Source: Planctomicrobium piriforme
GTDB taxonomy: Bacteria > Planctomycetota > Planctomycetia > Pirellulales > UBA1268
DNA length: 64,000 bases
Reading direction: 5' to 3'
Assembly: GCA_945869735.1 (NCBI GenBank)
Contig: CAMBPQ010000008.1
Location: forward strand, 1-64,000
The position numbers and the translations under genes were made by a program. Positions within the stretch are counted from its first letter, which is position 1; the number at the start of each line of letters is the position of its first letter. Below, piece by piece: positions 47,774-58,713 of this stretch. The notes beneath the pieces are model-generated. The model did not search any database and was not told the DNA's origin. It was given only the letters and a program-made list of their open reading frames with translations.

Positions 47774-49243
47774 ATGGCACGCAACGTGGCGTTGGCGGTC
47801 GATTTAGGCGCTTCGAGCGGACGGATCGTGTCCGGCAGTTTCGACGGCCGGCTGCTCGAACTCGAAGAACTTCACCGGTTCGAGAACGGGCCAGTGTCGA
47901 TGGGCGGCCAACTCGTCTGGGACCTGCCGCGGCTGTGGCAGGAGGTGGTCACCGGTCTCCGGGCGTCCGTGGATCGCCACGGCCGCTCGATCTCCACCGT
48001 GGGAGTCGATACCTGGGGAGTCGACTTCTCGTTCCTCGGCGCCGATGGGGCCCTCCTCGCCAATCCGGTCTGCTACCGCGACTCGCGCACTCGTGGCCTG
48101 CTGGCCGCTGCTGAGAAGATCGTGCCGCGCGCCGACATCTTCGCCGCCACCGGCCTGCAGTTCATGGAAATCAACTCGCTCTACCAGTTTCTGGCGCTCA
48201 AGGAGTCGAAGTCGAGTGTGCTTGCGGCCGCCGAGCGGATGCTGATGATCCCTGATCTTTTTCACTGGCTGCTGTCGGGCGAACGGTCCAACGAGCGGAC
48301 CAACGCCTCGACCACGCAGTGCTACGACCCACAGAGCAGCGACTGGGCATTCGGAATGCTCGAGCGTTTTGGTCTGCCGCGGGGTGTATTTGGCCCGCTC
48401 ACCGACCCCGGGACGAATCTCGGCGGCCTGCGGCCCGACGTCGCCGCAGAGACGGGGCTCACCGGCGTTCGCGTGATCGTCCCCGGCACCCATGACACGG
48501 CGAGTGCCGTGGCCGCCGTCCCTGCGACCGAACCGCCGAGCGCACGACCCGACTGGTGCTACGTGAGCCTGGGCACGTGGGCCCTGGTTGGTGCCGAACT
48601 CGACCGGCCGCTGGTCACGGCCGAATGCCTGGCCCGCAACTTCACCAACGAGGGCGGCGTCGGGGGCACGACCCGACTCCTCAAAAACGTCTGCGGCCTG
48701 TGGCTCGTCCAACAATGCCGGGCGGCATGGCAGCGGGCCGGCAAGGGCTGGACCTGGGAACAGCTCACGGCGCTAGCGGCAGAGGCGCCGCCGCTGGTCA
48801 CGCTCGTCGACCCCAACCATCCGTCGCTCGTGGCTCCGGCCGATATGCCGGAGGCGATCCGGGCGCTGGCCAAGGCGACCGGGGAGCCGGTGCCCGAGTC
48901 GACGGCCGCCGTGGTCCGCACGGCGCTCGAGAGCGTCGCTATGGCGGTGCGGCGAACTCTGGCCGAACTCGATACGCTTCTCGGCCGCCGGGTGTCCCGC
49001 GTGCACATCGTGGGCGGCGGGGTGAAAAACACGCTCCTCTGCCAGATGATCGCCGATGCGACGGCTCGGCCGGTCGTCGCGGGCCCGGTGGAGGCCACCG
49101 CGATCGGCAATCTGCTTGTGCAACTGGCAGGCCGTGGGGGCACGGCCGATTTGCGGGCGCTGCGGACGATCGTCCGCGACAGCTTCGAGCCGGCCTACTA
49201 CGAGCCCAAAGAGGCCGCTCGGTGGAACGACCGCCTCGGCTGA
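47774..49243 (+). CDS. rhaB: rhamnulokinase
   Basis: FGGY kinase; AVDLGASSGRI, GVDTWGVDFSFLG, FTNEGGVGGTTRLLKNVCGLWLVQ. Confidence 0.93.
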   Translation: MARNVALAVDLGASSGRIVSGSFDGRLLELEELHRFENGPVSMGGQLVWDLPRLWQEVVTGLRASVDRHGRSISTVGVDTWGVDFSFLGADGALLANPVCYRDSRTRGLLAAAEKIVPRADIFAATGLQFMEINSLYQFLALKESKSSVLAAAERMLMIPDLFHWLLSGERSNERTNASTTQCYDPQSSDWAFGMLERFGLPRGVFGPLTDPGTNLGGLRPDVAAETGLTGVRVIVPGTHDTASAVAAVPATEPPSARPDWCYVSLGTWALVGAELDRPLVTAECLARNFTNEGGVGGTTRLLKNVCGLWLVQQCRAAWQRAGKGWTWEQLTALAAEAPPLVTLVDPNHPSLVAPADMPEAIRALAKATGEPVPESTAAVVRTALESVAMAVRRTLAELDTLLGRRVSRVHIVGGGVKNTLLCQMIADATARPVVAGPVEATAIGNLLVQLAGRGGTADLRALRTIVRDSFEPAYYEPKEAARWNDRLG

Positions 49244-49254
49244 CGCGGTCGAGG

Positions 49255-49405
49255 CCGTATTCCCCGCGCTCGCGCTTGGGGCTTCCTGACGGGAGGCGGT
49301 GCCCCCAAAAAGCCCGAAGCGCAAGCGCCGGGAATACGGGTGGTGACCGTGTTGGCGGCGCGGAACGAGACGAGGTCGGGAGCGTATTCCCCGCGCAGCC
49401 CCACC
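49255..49405. repeat. REP-like A', B, truncated A'
   Basis: CCGTATTCCCCGCGCTCGCGCTTGGGGCTTCCTGACGGGAGG; AAAAAGCCCGAAGCGCAAGCGCCGGGAATACGGGTGGTGAC; GCGTATTCCCCGCGCAGCCCC. Confidence 0.87.
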
Positions 49406-49417
49406 CGAAGCGCGAAC

Positions 49418-49807
49418 TCACTTCTGCGGCTGGAACAACTGCGGATTCATGCTGAGCACGACCATCACCACGAATGACAGGATGACGATCACGCCCGCGA
49501 TGACTGCCCGGTGAAGCCAGACCTGCGACTGACGGGCATCGGTCTCCTCCTGACGCTGCTTTTGCGCCTTGCGATATTCGAGACTGTCGGTCGCCCGGAG
49601 CACGAATGGCTCGTTGCACTGCGGACAGACCATCTCACGCCCCAGCCACTCGTCCCGCGCCGTGAGCACGTGGCCTCTGGGGCAGGGAATCCGGTAGGTC
49701 TTTTCGCTCGCGGCCGCAGGCGTGCGACAGATCGGACACACGACCGTCGTGCCCTCTTGCACGCCCGGGCCTTGGTATCCGCAGGAGCAAGCGACGTTTC
49801 CACTCAT
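49418..49807 (-). CDS. zinc-ribbon membrane protein, hypothetical
   Basis: CSCGYQG, CPICRTP, CPRGH, CPQCNEPF and C-terminal TM. Confidence 0.65.
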   Translation of the reverse strand: MSGNVACSCGYQGPGVQEGTTVVCPICRTPAAASEKTYRIPCPRGHVLTARDEWLGREMVCPQCNEPFVLRATDSLEYRKAQKQRQEETDARQSQVWLHRAVIAGVIVILSFVVMVVLSMNPQLFQPQK

Positions 49808-49850
49808 GAACACGATTCTATCACTGAGCGGCCCGATCTGGCGAAAGGGG

Positions 49851-51800
49851 TCAGGCAGCCTGCTGCTGTCGCGCCGGACGCTTGGTGACGATGCCATGAT
49901 CGACCTCGATGATCGCATCGGCGAGCGCCAGCGTGCTGGCGCGGTGCGTGATCATGATCACGGTGCGGTTCTCGACGTAGGCTGAGAGGGCCGCGTGAAT
50001 GAGCCGCTCGCTGTCCACGTCGATCTGACTCGTGGCCTCGTCGAGCACGAGAATCTCAGCGTTCCGGAGGAAGGCCCGGGCCAGCGCGATTCGCTGCCGC
50101 TGGCCGCCCGAGAGCCGGAAGCCGTTGGGGCCCACCATCGTGCGGTAGCCTTCCGGAAACTCCGAGATGAACTCGTGGGCGTGCGCCCGGCGGGCAGCCT
50201 CCTCGATCTCCTCGTCGGCGGCATCCCAGCGGCCGTAACGGATGTTGTAGAGGATCGACTCATTGAAGAGTTCGGTCTGCTGCGTGACCATGGCGATTCG
50301 CCCCCGCAGGTCATGGAGCGCGACCTCCGTCAGCGGCACGCCGTCGATCAGCACGCGGCCCTGCGTTGGGTCGTAAAACCGGCAGATCACGTTCACGAGC
50401 GTGCTCTTGCCGCCGCCGTTGGGTCCCACGATCGCCACGCGTTCACCAAACCGGATTGCGACGTTCACATCCTTGAGAACGGTATCGATCCCGTCGTAGG
50501 AGAACGACACGTTCTCGAGCCGGATCTCCTGATGGGGCGAGGGCACCTCCCGCGGATGCACCGCCTCGGCCAGCTTGGAGGGCATGTCGAGCAACGGATA
50601 GAGCCCCTGGGCACCCACTATTCCGATGTTGAGCCCGGTGATTACGCCGGAGAGCTTCCGCACTGGGTCGCTGGCCCCGATCAGGAATCCAAAGAAGATC
50701 ATGATGCCCGGCACCGTCATCGGCTGGTCGGTCATCGTGATTCCGAAGATCTTCGTCTCCTGATTGATCACGAGCCATGCCCCGACGGCGATCGACGTGG
50801 CGACCATGCCGATGCCGAGGATCTCCGTGATCGGGTTGGCCAGGGCGTGATAGAAGGAGTGCCACATGCCCGTTTTCATCATGTCGCCGGTGCAGGTGCG
50901 GAATCGCTGCCGTTCGAAGCCTTCCATCGTGTAGGCCTGGACGGTCAACACGTTGTTGAGGGCCTCGAGGAGCACATGGTGGAATCCCCGCGAGCGGGAG
51001 AGGATGTTCTTCGAGACGTTGCGGATTCGGCGGTTGAGCCAGACCATCAAGAAGCCCACGACGGGCGCCAGCGTCAGGCAGGCCAGCGTCAGCCGCCACG
51101 AGACCATAAACGCGAACCCGAGGCAGGTCATGATCTTGAGCGGCTCGGTGATGGCGCCGCCGTACACGCTCGTGATGCCGCTGGCGAGCATGTCTGACGT
51201 GCTCGTGACCTGGGCCATGAAGCCTGCGGAGCCCCACTTCATGAACTGGGCCCGGTCGAGCGCGAGGGCCTTGTCGAAGACCTTGAGCCGGATGTTGCGG
51301 CTGATGGTCATCGCCACCCAGCTCACCAGCAGTGTGCTGCCCATGAGCAGCACGTGCTTGACGAACGTGCTGATCACGACAAACGCCACCACGAGGAGCA
51401 CCGTCTTAAACGGGTCGCGCGGCAGGAAGCGATCAATCCAGGGGGCAAGGTGCTGGGCCGAGAGGGCGATCGCCTGGTCGCCCCGCACCGACAGCCGGAA
51501 GGTATCGAGTTGGTTTTGAGACTTCTTCGCCTCGCCGGCATCGGGTATCCCCGCGGCCAGCCGTTTCTCGAGATCGGCGATCGTGGCATGCGCCACCTCG
51601 ATCCGCCGTTGAGACTCCTCAAGCCGCCGCTCGTTCCACGACTGCAGCGAGTCGCCCTTGAGCGTGACTTCGATGATCGGAAAAAGGGCGGCGATATTCG
51701 CGCCCCACAGGGCGGCAACGCCGGCGGAGCAAAGCAGCGCCGCTGCGAGCAGCGGCCAACTCTTTGAAGCTTCCCTCAAAGCCCTGAGAAAATAGTTCAT
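49851..51800 (-). CDS. ABC exporter (fused permease/ATPase, MsbA-like)
   Basis: VAIVGPNGGGKSTLVNVICRFYDP, LSGGQRQRIALARAFLRNAEILVLDEATSQID. Confidence 0.92.
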   Translation of the reverse strand: MNYFLRALREASKSWPLLAAALLCSAGVAALWGANIAALFPIIEVTLKGDSLQSWNERRLEESQRRIEVAHATIADLEKRLAAGIPDAGEAKKSQNQLDTFRLSVRGDQAIALSAQHLAPWIDRFLPRDPFKTVLLVVAFVVISTFVKHVLLMGSTLLVSWVAMTISRNIRLKVFDKALALDRAQFMKWGSAGFMAQVTSTSDMLASGITSVYGGAITEPLKIMTCLGFAFMVSWRLTLACLTLAPVVGFLMVWLNRRIRNVSKNILSRSRGFHHVLLEALNNVLTVQAYTMEGFERQRFRTCTGDMMKTGMWHSFYHALANPITEILGIGMVATSIAVGAWLVINQETKIFGITMTDQPMTVPGIMIFFGFLIGASDPVRKLSGVITGLNIGIVGAQGLYPLLDMPSKLAEAVHPREVPSPHQEIRLENVSFSYDGIDTVLKDVNVAIRFGERVAIVGPNGGGKSTLVNVICRFYDPTQGRVLIDGVPLTEVALHDLRGRIAMVTQQTELFNESILYNIRYGRWDAADEEIEEAARRAHAHEFISEFPEGYRTMVGPNGFRLSGGQRQRIALARAFLRNAEILVLDEATSQIDVDSERLIHAALSAYVENRTVIMITHRASTLALADAIIEVDHGIVTKRPARQQQAA

Positions 51801-52053
51801 GTACCGACTTCTCGCACGGGCCAGGACGGGTTCGGGAAGTGATCGGAAATCGCGGTGGGTCGAGCCCATCGCAGCCCGGCGAACGTCCGACAGCGAAGGC
51901 TGCGCACGCGCCGGCAGGATGGGATGACTTTGCTTGTCACATCTTCCGGACGGGTGGGGAGGGTAGTGATCCTCCCGGACGCGTTCAAGGGCGGGTTTTC
52001 CCTAAAAACAACGGCCTGGAAGGCCTGGGAAGACGAGGCTACGCCGCCTGCCG

Positions 52054-52220
52054 TCAGGAAGCCCCAAGCGCGAGCGCGGGGAATATGGCTTCCACGCCAA
52101 CCCGCTCCACGCGACTACCGAAGTCGCCACGCGTATTCCCATCGCTTGCGCTCCGGGCTTCTTGAGGGCACCACCGCCACGCCGTCAGGAAGCCCCAAGC
52201 GCGAGCGCGGGGAATACGGC
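52054..52220. repeat. REP-like A-B' composite (131 bp) + extra A, 3' side of RAYT
   Basis: TCAGGAAGCCCCAAGCGCGAGCGCGGGGAATATGGCTTCCACGCCAACCCGCTCCACGCGACTACCGAAGTCGCCACGCGTATTCCCATCGCTTGCGCTCCGGGCTTCTTGAGGGCACCACCGCCACGCCG + second A. Confidence 0.93.
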
Positions 52221-52235
52221 CCGCATCCCATAGAG

Positions 52236-52751
52236 TCATTCGTTTTGGCGGGGCCGCTCTTGGCAATCCCGCACATAGATCGCCACATCCTCGAGACTTC
52301 GCTGATCGAAGAGAAGTCGGCCGCTTCCACCTTTGGCCCACCACCGCCACGACTTCGACACGCTCCGCCGCTCCTCGTGCGTATCGAGGGCACGGGTCCC
52401 CCACGCCTTGAGTTCGCTCATCGCGGTGCTCGCGGAAGAATCAACTGCGGTCAAGACAACATGCACGTGTTGAGTGCGGCACTGACACGCATGTAGCGTC
52501 CAACCGCGGAAACGACAGTGTGCTGCGATCGACCGTGCGACGACGCCTCGCTGGAGCGACGTGAGCGTGATCGGTCGCATCACCATCTGCCGCCGGGCGG
52601 CCTGCTCGACGAATCGGTTTGCCACCTGAACACCACCACGTCGATCCACCCACCCACGGCTGTCCCCGGGAAGCCACGACCCGTAGGTCGTCCACGTGAG
52701 AAATAACGCGACAGGATCGGGGCGGATGATGGAACCGGGTTCGTGCGACAT
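52236..52751 (-). CDS. RAYT/Y1 HUH-type transposase (REP-associated tyrosine transposase candidate)
   Basis: FLTWTTYGSWLPGDSRGWVD; HUH motif TQHVHVVL; C-terminal Tyr in LEDVAIYVRDCQ; flanked by REP-like hairpin units. Confidence 0.87.
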   Translation of the reverse strand: MSHEPGSIIRPDPVALFLTWTTYGSWLPGDSRGWVDRRGGVQVANRFVEQAARRQMVMRPITLTSLQRGVVARSIAAHCRFRGWTLHACQCRTQHVHVVLTAVDSSASTAMSELKAWGTRALDTHEERRSVSKSWRWWAKGGSGRLLFDQRSLEDVAIYVRDCQERPRQNE

Positions 52752-52752
52752 T

Positions 52753-52782
52753 CCAAAGAGTGTACGGGCGTATATTCTTTGG
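52753..52782. promoter_or_regulatory. dyad upstream of RAYT gene
   Basis: CCAAAGAgtgtacgggcgtatatTCTTTGG immediately before the RAYT start codon. Confidence 0.4.
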
Positions 52783-52790
52783 TCAACGGG

Positions 52791-52921
52791 TCAGGAAGCC
52801 CCAAGCGCGAGCGCGGGGAATATGGCCTCCACGCCAACCCGCTCCACGCGACTACCAAAGTCGCCACGCGTATTCCCATCGCTTGCGCTCCGGGCTTTTT
52901 GAGGGCACCACCGCCACGCCG
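52791..52921. repeat. REP-like A-B' composite (131 bp), 5' side of RAYT
   Basis: matches 52054-52184 except for three substitutions by eye. Confidence 0.93.
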
Positions 52922-52976
52922 CCTCCACGTGCGCGTGACAAATCGCATCGCCACGTCGGCGGGGAGCCCCGGGGGG

Positions 52977-53879
52977 TCAGCGCTTGCCGAGGCGGAGTTC
53001 AGCGGCGAGGAGGGTGTTGGCGAGGAGCATCGCCACCGTCATCGGCCCCACGCCACCGGGCACCGGGGAGATCCACCCGGCGACCTCGCTCACCGGCCCG
53101 TAGTCGACGTCGCCCACGAGCCCACCGTCGACCCGGTTGATCCCGACGTCAATCACGGCCGCGCCGGGCTTCACCATCATCGCCGTGATCAACTTCGGGC
53201 GGCCCACGGCGGCCACCACGATGTCGGCCTGCCGTGTCAGCGCTCCGATGTCACCGGAGCGGCTATGGCAGATCGTCACCGTCGCGTCGCAGCCCCCGGT
53301 ATCGTCCGGCGGACAGCCGAGCGGCGGACGCGAGGCCAGCAGCAGCGCCAACGGCTTGCCCACGATGTCGCTGCGACCCACGATCACCACATGCTTACCG
53401 GCCGTCGGGATAGCCGCGTCGATCAGCATCCGCTGCACGCCGGCCGCCGTGCACGGAATAAACCGCGGCCGACCCTGCGAAAGCAAGCCGGCATTTTCGG
53501 GATGGAAGCCGTCGACGTCGCGATCGGGGGGCACCGCGTCGAGCACGGCGACCGTGTCGACATGCGACGGCAGCGGGAGTTGCACGAGGATCCCGTCGGC
53601 GGGCCCGTGTTCATTGCGGGCGATCGCCTGCACGAGCGCCACGAGTTCGGCAGTGCTCGCCGTCGCTGGCATCGCCACGACCTCCGAGTCGATGCCCACG
53701 CGGCCAGCCGCCGCCGCCTTGCTCTTCACATAAGAGGCGCTTGCCGCCATGTCGCCGACAAGCACCACCACAAGCCTCGGCCGTCGGGAAAACACCCCGG
53801 CGAAAGTCTCTGCCTCTCCACAGAGCTCAGTCTCGATGCGGCCCGCGAGAGCCTTGCCGTCCAGGATCGTCGCGGTCAT
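52977..53879 (-). CDS. folD: methylenetetrahydrofolate dehydrogenase/cyclohydrolase
   Basis: SASYVKSKAAAAGRVGI, GILVQLPLPSHVD, DVDGFHPENAG, VIVGRSDIVGKPLALLL. Confidence 0.96.
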   Translation of the reverse strand: MTATILDGKALAGRIETELCGEAETFAGVFSRRPRLVVVLVGDMAASASYVKSKAAAAGRVGIDSEVVAMPATASTAELVALVQAIARNEHGPADGILVQLPLPSHVDTVAVLDAVPPDRDVDGFHPENAGLLSQGRPRFIPCTAAGVQRMLIDAAIPTAGKHVVIVGRSDIVGKPLALLLASRPPLGCPPDDTGGCDATVTICHSRSGDIGALTRQADIVVAAVGRPKLITAMMVKPGAAVIDVGINRVDGGLVGDVDYGPVSEVAGWISPVPGGVGPMTVAMLLANTLLAAELRLGKR

Positions 53880-54895
53880 GGGGTAGCCTGCGGGTGGCGA
53901 TCGACCTGCACTTTGCTCGGGCGCTCGTCGTGCGTCCACTTCTTCCAGAGGGCCTCGATGCCGGCGGCTTCGGAATCGCCCTCATGCAGCACGATGAGAT
54001 ACCGCAGCGTAAGCGAGCCGCCGGCGGGGATCGTGAAGTCGCCTGTGCCCTTTGCGGCCCCGGTGAAGTCGTGCAACCCAAAGGGATTCGCGGCGACAAG
54101 TCCGTAGTCGCGGGCATGCCAGTGCGTCGGATGCCGAAGGTTGTCGGGATGGTCGAGCATGGCGAGGCCCACAGTGTGGCCATCGATCGGCCCCCAGTAG
54201 GCCACCCAGCGAGCCGCCTTGCCCCACGCGTCGGCGTCAGAGTGCCCCTCGGAGTTGGTGCAGTGGCCTGCGGCCCCCTTGGAGCCCTCGAGATTTTTGA
54301 GCTGCAGCTGCACGGGCACCCGCAGACCCATCACCCCTTCCTTCGTGTCGCCTAACGTCAGCAGACCGTGATCGGCATGGATCGTGATCGAATAGTCGAT
54401 CGCCCGCGACGTGCCGTCGCCGCTAAAAACGATCCGCCGCGTGTCGCTGCAGACCTGCGTGCCGTCGGCCTTCAGCCAACGGTTTTTCGTCTCAATCACG
54501 CCCTCCTGGCCGCCCTCAGCCTTCACGAGCGTGGCGTGCTCGATTCGGTTGTTGATCCGCTGCTCCGGGTGAGCGGCCGCCGGGTGCGAGGCCCAGAAGT
54601 CGATTCCGTTGACGGCGCCGTGCGTAAACCAGATCGACTCGTGATGCGGATGGTCGTGTGGTTCTCCGGCGACCCCTTCGACCATCGGCCAGGACCGCGT
54701 CATGGCGACGCCGCCGGGGCCAAGCACGGGAAACAAAATCGGCTTGCAATGGCCCGCGTAGACATACGACGTAAAGGGCTTGCCGTCGATCGCCACGTCG
54801 ATCCTGTTCTCGTGCATGTCGACCGTCACGGCCGCCGTCACGATCGCCGGCAGGGCCGCCATCAGCAGTGCAAGGGCAGACCACCGGGTGGTCAT
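53876..54895 (-). CDS. DUF6807/PmoA-family secreted protein
   Basis: signal peptide; HPHHESIWFTHGAVNGIDFW, GPIDGHTVGLAMLDHPDNLRHPTHWHARDYGLVAANPFG. Confidence 0.82.
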   Translation of the reverse strand: MTTRWSALALLMAALPAIVTAAVTVDMHENRIDVAIDGKPFTSYVYAGHCKPILFPVLGPGGVAMTRSWPMVEGVAGEPHDHPHHESIWFTHGAVNGIDFWASHPAAAHPEQRINNRIEHATLVKAEGGQEGVIETKNRWLKADGTQVCSDTRRIVFSGDGTSRAIDYSITIHADHGLLTLGDTKEGVMGLRVPVQLQLKNLEGSKGAAGHCTNSEGHSDADAWGKAARWVAYWGPIDGHTVGLAMLDHPDNLRHPTHWHARDYGLVAANPFGLHDFTGAAKGTGDFTIPAGGSLTLRYLIVLHEGDSEAAGIEALWKKWTHDERPSKVQVDRHPQATP

Positions 54896-55197
54896 TTCAG
54901 GGCCTCGACGTACATCGTCCGGAGTTGGTGCTGAACCTCCTCGAGCAGGCGCTTCTCGTCGGTGGAGAGATTGCCGGCGGTCTTCTGCCCAAGCATGTCG
55001 AGCGTGTCGATGAAGTGCTTCGCCGTAGGGATGTTGGTGATCGCCTGCTTCGTAATCGGATTCGGAATCCGCCCCAGCGCCATCAGCGCCTGCGTGAAGA
55101 GCGTATGCACCAGAAAATCCAAGGTCGCCGGGGGCATCTTGCCCTCTGCGGGCAGGTCCTGCTCGGAGTCTTCGGTTAGCGCCGCATCGTCACTCAT
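54892..55197 (-). CDS. DUF1844-domain protein
   Basis: TLFTQALMALGRIPNP...AKHFIDTLDMLGQKTAGNLSTDEKRLLEEVQHQLRTMYVEA. Confidence 0.85.
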   Translation of the reverse strand: MSDDAALTEDSEQDLPAEGKMPPATLDFLVHTLFTQALMALGRIPNPITKQAITNIPTAKHFIDTLDMLGQKTAGNLSTDEKRLLEEVQHQLRTMYVEALK

Positions 55198-55225
55198 GGC
55201 TGCTCCTGGAATAGCGTCGGAATCT

Positions 55226-56932
<1,707 letters not shown>

Positions 56933-57001
56933 TCACCGAGCGTGGTCAAACCCCCGCCGGTTTCTCCCCGCATGCACCGCGGGGTAGTGTAGAGTTTGGG
57001 G

Positions 57002-58066
57002 ATGCCCGCAGTCACCGCACCAACGACGTCAAACCTCCGAATCAGGAGCCTCGAGCCCCTTGTGCCGCCGTCCCGGCTCTGTGCGCTGCTGCCGCTCGAC
57101 GGCGCTGCGCTCGAGACCGTCCTGGCCGGACGCCCGGCCGTGGAGGCGGTGCTCGGCGGCAGCGACCCACGGCTGATCGTGGTCGTGGGCCCCTGCTCGA
57201 TCCACGATCTAGACGGCGCCCGCGACTACGCCGCCCGCCTGCACGAGCTGGCCGACAGCCTCGCCGACCGTCTGCTCGTGATCATGCGGGTGTATTTCGA
57301 GAAGCCGCGGACAACCGTCGGCTGGAAGGGGCTGATCAACGACCCCCACCTCGACGACTCATTCGACGTGGGCACGGGCCTGCGGCTGGGCCGCTCGCTG
57401 CTCATCGAGATCGCTCGGATGGGCCTGCCGACGGCCACCGAGTTTCTCGAACCGATCACCCCGCAATACATCGCCGACACGATCGTGCTCGGAGCGATCG
57501 GCGCCCGCACGACGGAGAGCCCGACCCACCGCCAGATGGCCAGTGGCCTGTCGATGCCCGTGGGCTTCAAAAACTCCACCGACGGCTCGCTGCAGGCTGC
57601 GATCGACGCGATGCTCGCGGCGAAAACACCCCACAGCTTCCTGGGCATCGACAACGACGGCGGCACCTGTGTGGTCTCGACCACGGGCAACCCCTGGGGA
57701 GTGCTCATGCTCCGCGGTGGCCGTTCGGGCTCCAACTACTCTCCGGAGGTGATGGAGAATGCCCGCACGCTCATGGAGAAGGCGGGGCTGCCGCCGCGGA
57801 TCGTGGTCGACTGCAGCCATGCCAACTCCGGCAAAGACCCGACGCGGCAGTCGATCGTATGGCGCGACGTGCTCGAGCAGCGGCGGGCTGGCGACCGCTC
57901 GATCGTCGGCATGATGCTCGAAAGCAACATCCATCCGGGCAGCCAGGCGGTGCAGGCCGACCGCTCGAAGCTGGCCTACGGCGTGTCGGTCACCGACGCA
58001 TGCATCGGCTGGGAAGAGACGGAGCAACTGCTCCGCGAGGCCCACGCGCGACTCGCCGCGAGTTGA
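57002..58066 (+). CDS. 3-deoxy-7-phosphoheptulonate synthase (class I)
   Basis: VVVGPCSIHD, RVYFEKPRTTVGWKGLINDPHLD, GARTTESPTHRQMASGLSMPVGFKN. Confidence 0.96.
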   Translation: MPAVTAPTTSNLRIRSLEPLVPPSRLCALLPLDGAALETVLAGRPAVEAVLGGSDPRLIVVVGPCSIHDLDGARDYAARLHELADSLADRLLVIMRVYFEKPRTTVGWKGLINDPHLDDSFDVGTGLRLGRSLLIEIARMGLPTATEFLEPITPQYIADTIVLGAIGARTTESPTHRQMASGLSMPVGFKNSTDGSLQAAIDAMLAAKTPHSFLGIDNDGGTCVVSTTGNPWGVLMLRGGRSGSNYSPEVMENARTLMEKAGLPPRIVVDCSHANSGKDPTRQSIVWRDVLEQRRAGDRSIVGMMLESNIHPGSQAVQADRSKLAYGVSVTDACIGWEETEQLLREAHARLAAS

Positions 58067-58138
58067 GCCGAGGAGACTAAAAAGCGAAAAGAGTGTTGCC
58101 TGGAGCAGCACGATCCGATACGTCGGCGGCAACCTCGC

Positions 58139-58369
58139 CTACTTAGTTTCAAACTCCGTTCTGGCGACGCCAGACTGTCGGATGATGGACCGAAGGGTGC
58201 CTCGCTTGAGTTCGTCATGGGTCGGCACAGGCACGGTGACCGTGCCCTCGTGGCTGGAATTCTGCATCACGACATGGCTGCCGCGTTGTCGTACTTCCAC
58301 GAAGCCATGGGCTTGCAGTATCCGACAGACTTCCGCACCGGAGAGGACGCGGAGCCTACCCAACGGCAA
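58139..58369 (-). CDS. hicA: HicA-like toxin
   Basis: SGAEVCRILQAHGFVEVRQRGSHVVMQ... dsRBD-like HicA pattern with GSH. Confidence 0.82.
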   Translation of the reverse strand: MPLGRLRVLSGAEVCRILQAHGFVEVRQRGSHVVMQNSSHEGTVTVPVPTHDELKRGTLRSIIRQSGVARTEFETK

Positions 58370-58577
58370 CCTCCAACTGGGTCACGTAGACCTCGTTGGA
58401 AAGCCGACGGCTGATCTCGTCGGGTGACGCACTCTCGAAGAACAACTCGAGCGCCTCCCTCAGATTCGCTCGAGCTTTCTCGACCGTAGCGCCCTCACTG
58501 CAGATGTCGAGCTCTGGGCACAGCGCCACGAAACCGCCATCTTCAGCTTGAATGATGGCCGTCAGATTTCGGGTCAT
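58356..58577 (-). CDS. hicB: HicB-like antitoxin
   Basis: LTAIIQAEDGGFVALCPELDICSEGATVEKARANLREALELFFE; overlaps hicA by 14 bp. Confidence 0.82.
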   Translation of the reverse strand: MTRNLTAIIQAEDGGFVALCPELDICSEGATVEKARANLREALELFFESASPDEISRRLSNEVYVTQLEVAVG

Positions 58578-58713
58578 GATGTCAGCCCTTGAAGTACGCG
58601 GGAGTTGTTGCCCGGCGACAGAGAAGCCCTTGGGAACGCCACTGCATTATCCACGCTTTCGGGCGGCCACGCCAACGCGGGCTCGACGAGCTGTTCCGTG
58701 ACCAGCCTTTCCG

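Noticed and set aside
51958-52050. Glycerate-kinase N-terminal remnant (VVILPDAFKGGFSLKTTAWKAWE) cut by the REP unit
   Set aside because: Only ~20 residues of weak similarity and no continuation elsewhere; not supportable as a feature.
52054-52921. CRISPR-like array at the repeated 131-bp units
   Set aside because: Only two long copies separated by a complete transposase gene, units scattered in both orientations genome-wide, no regular spacers and no cas genes.
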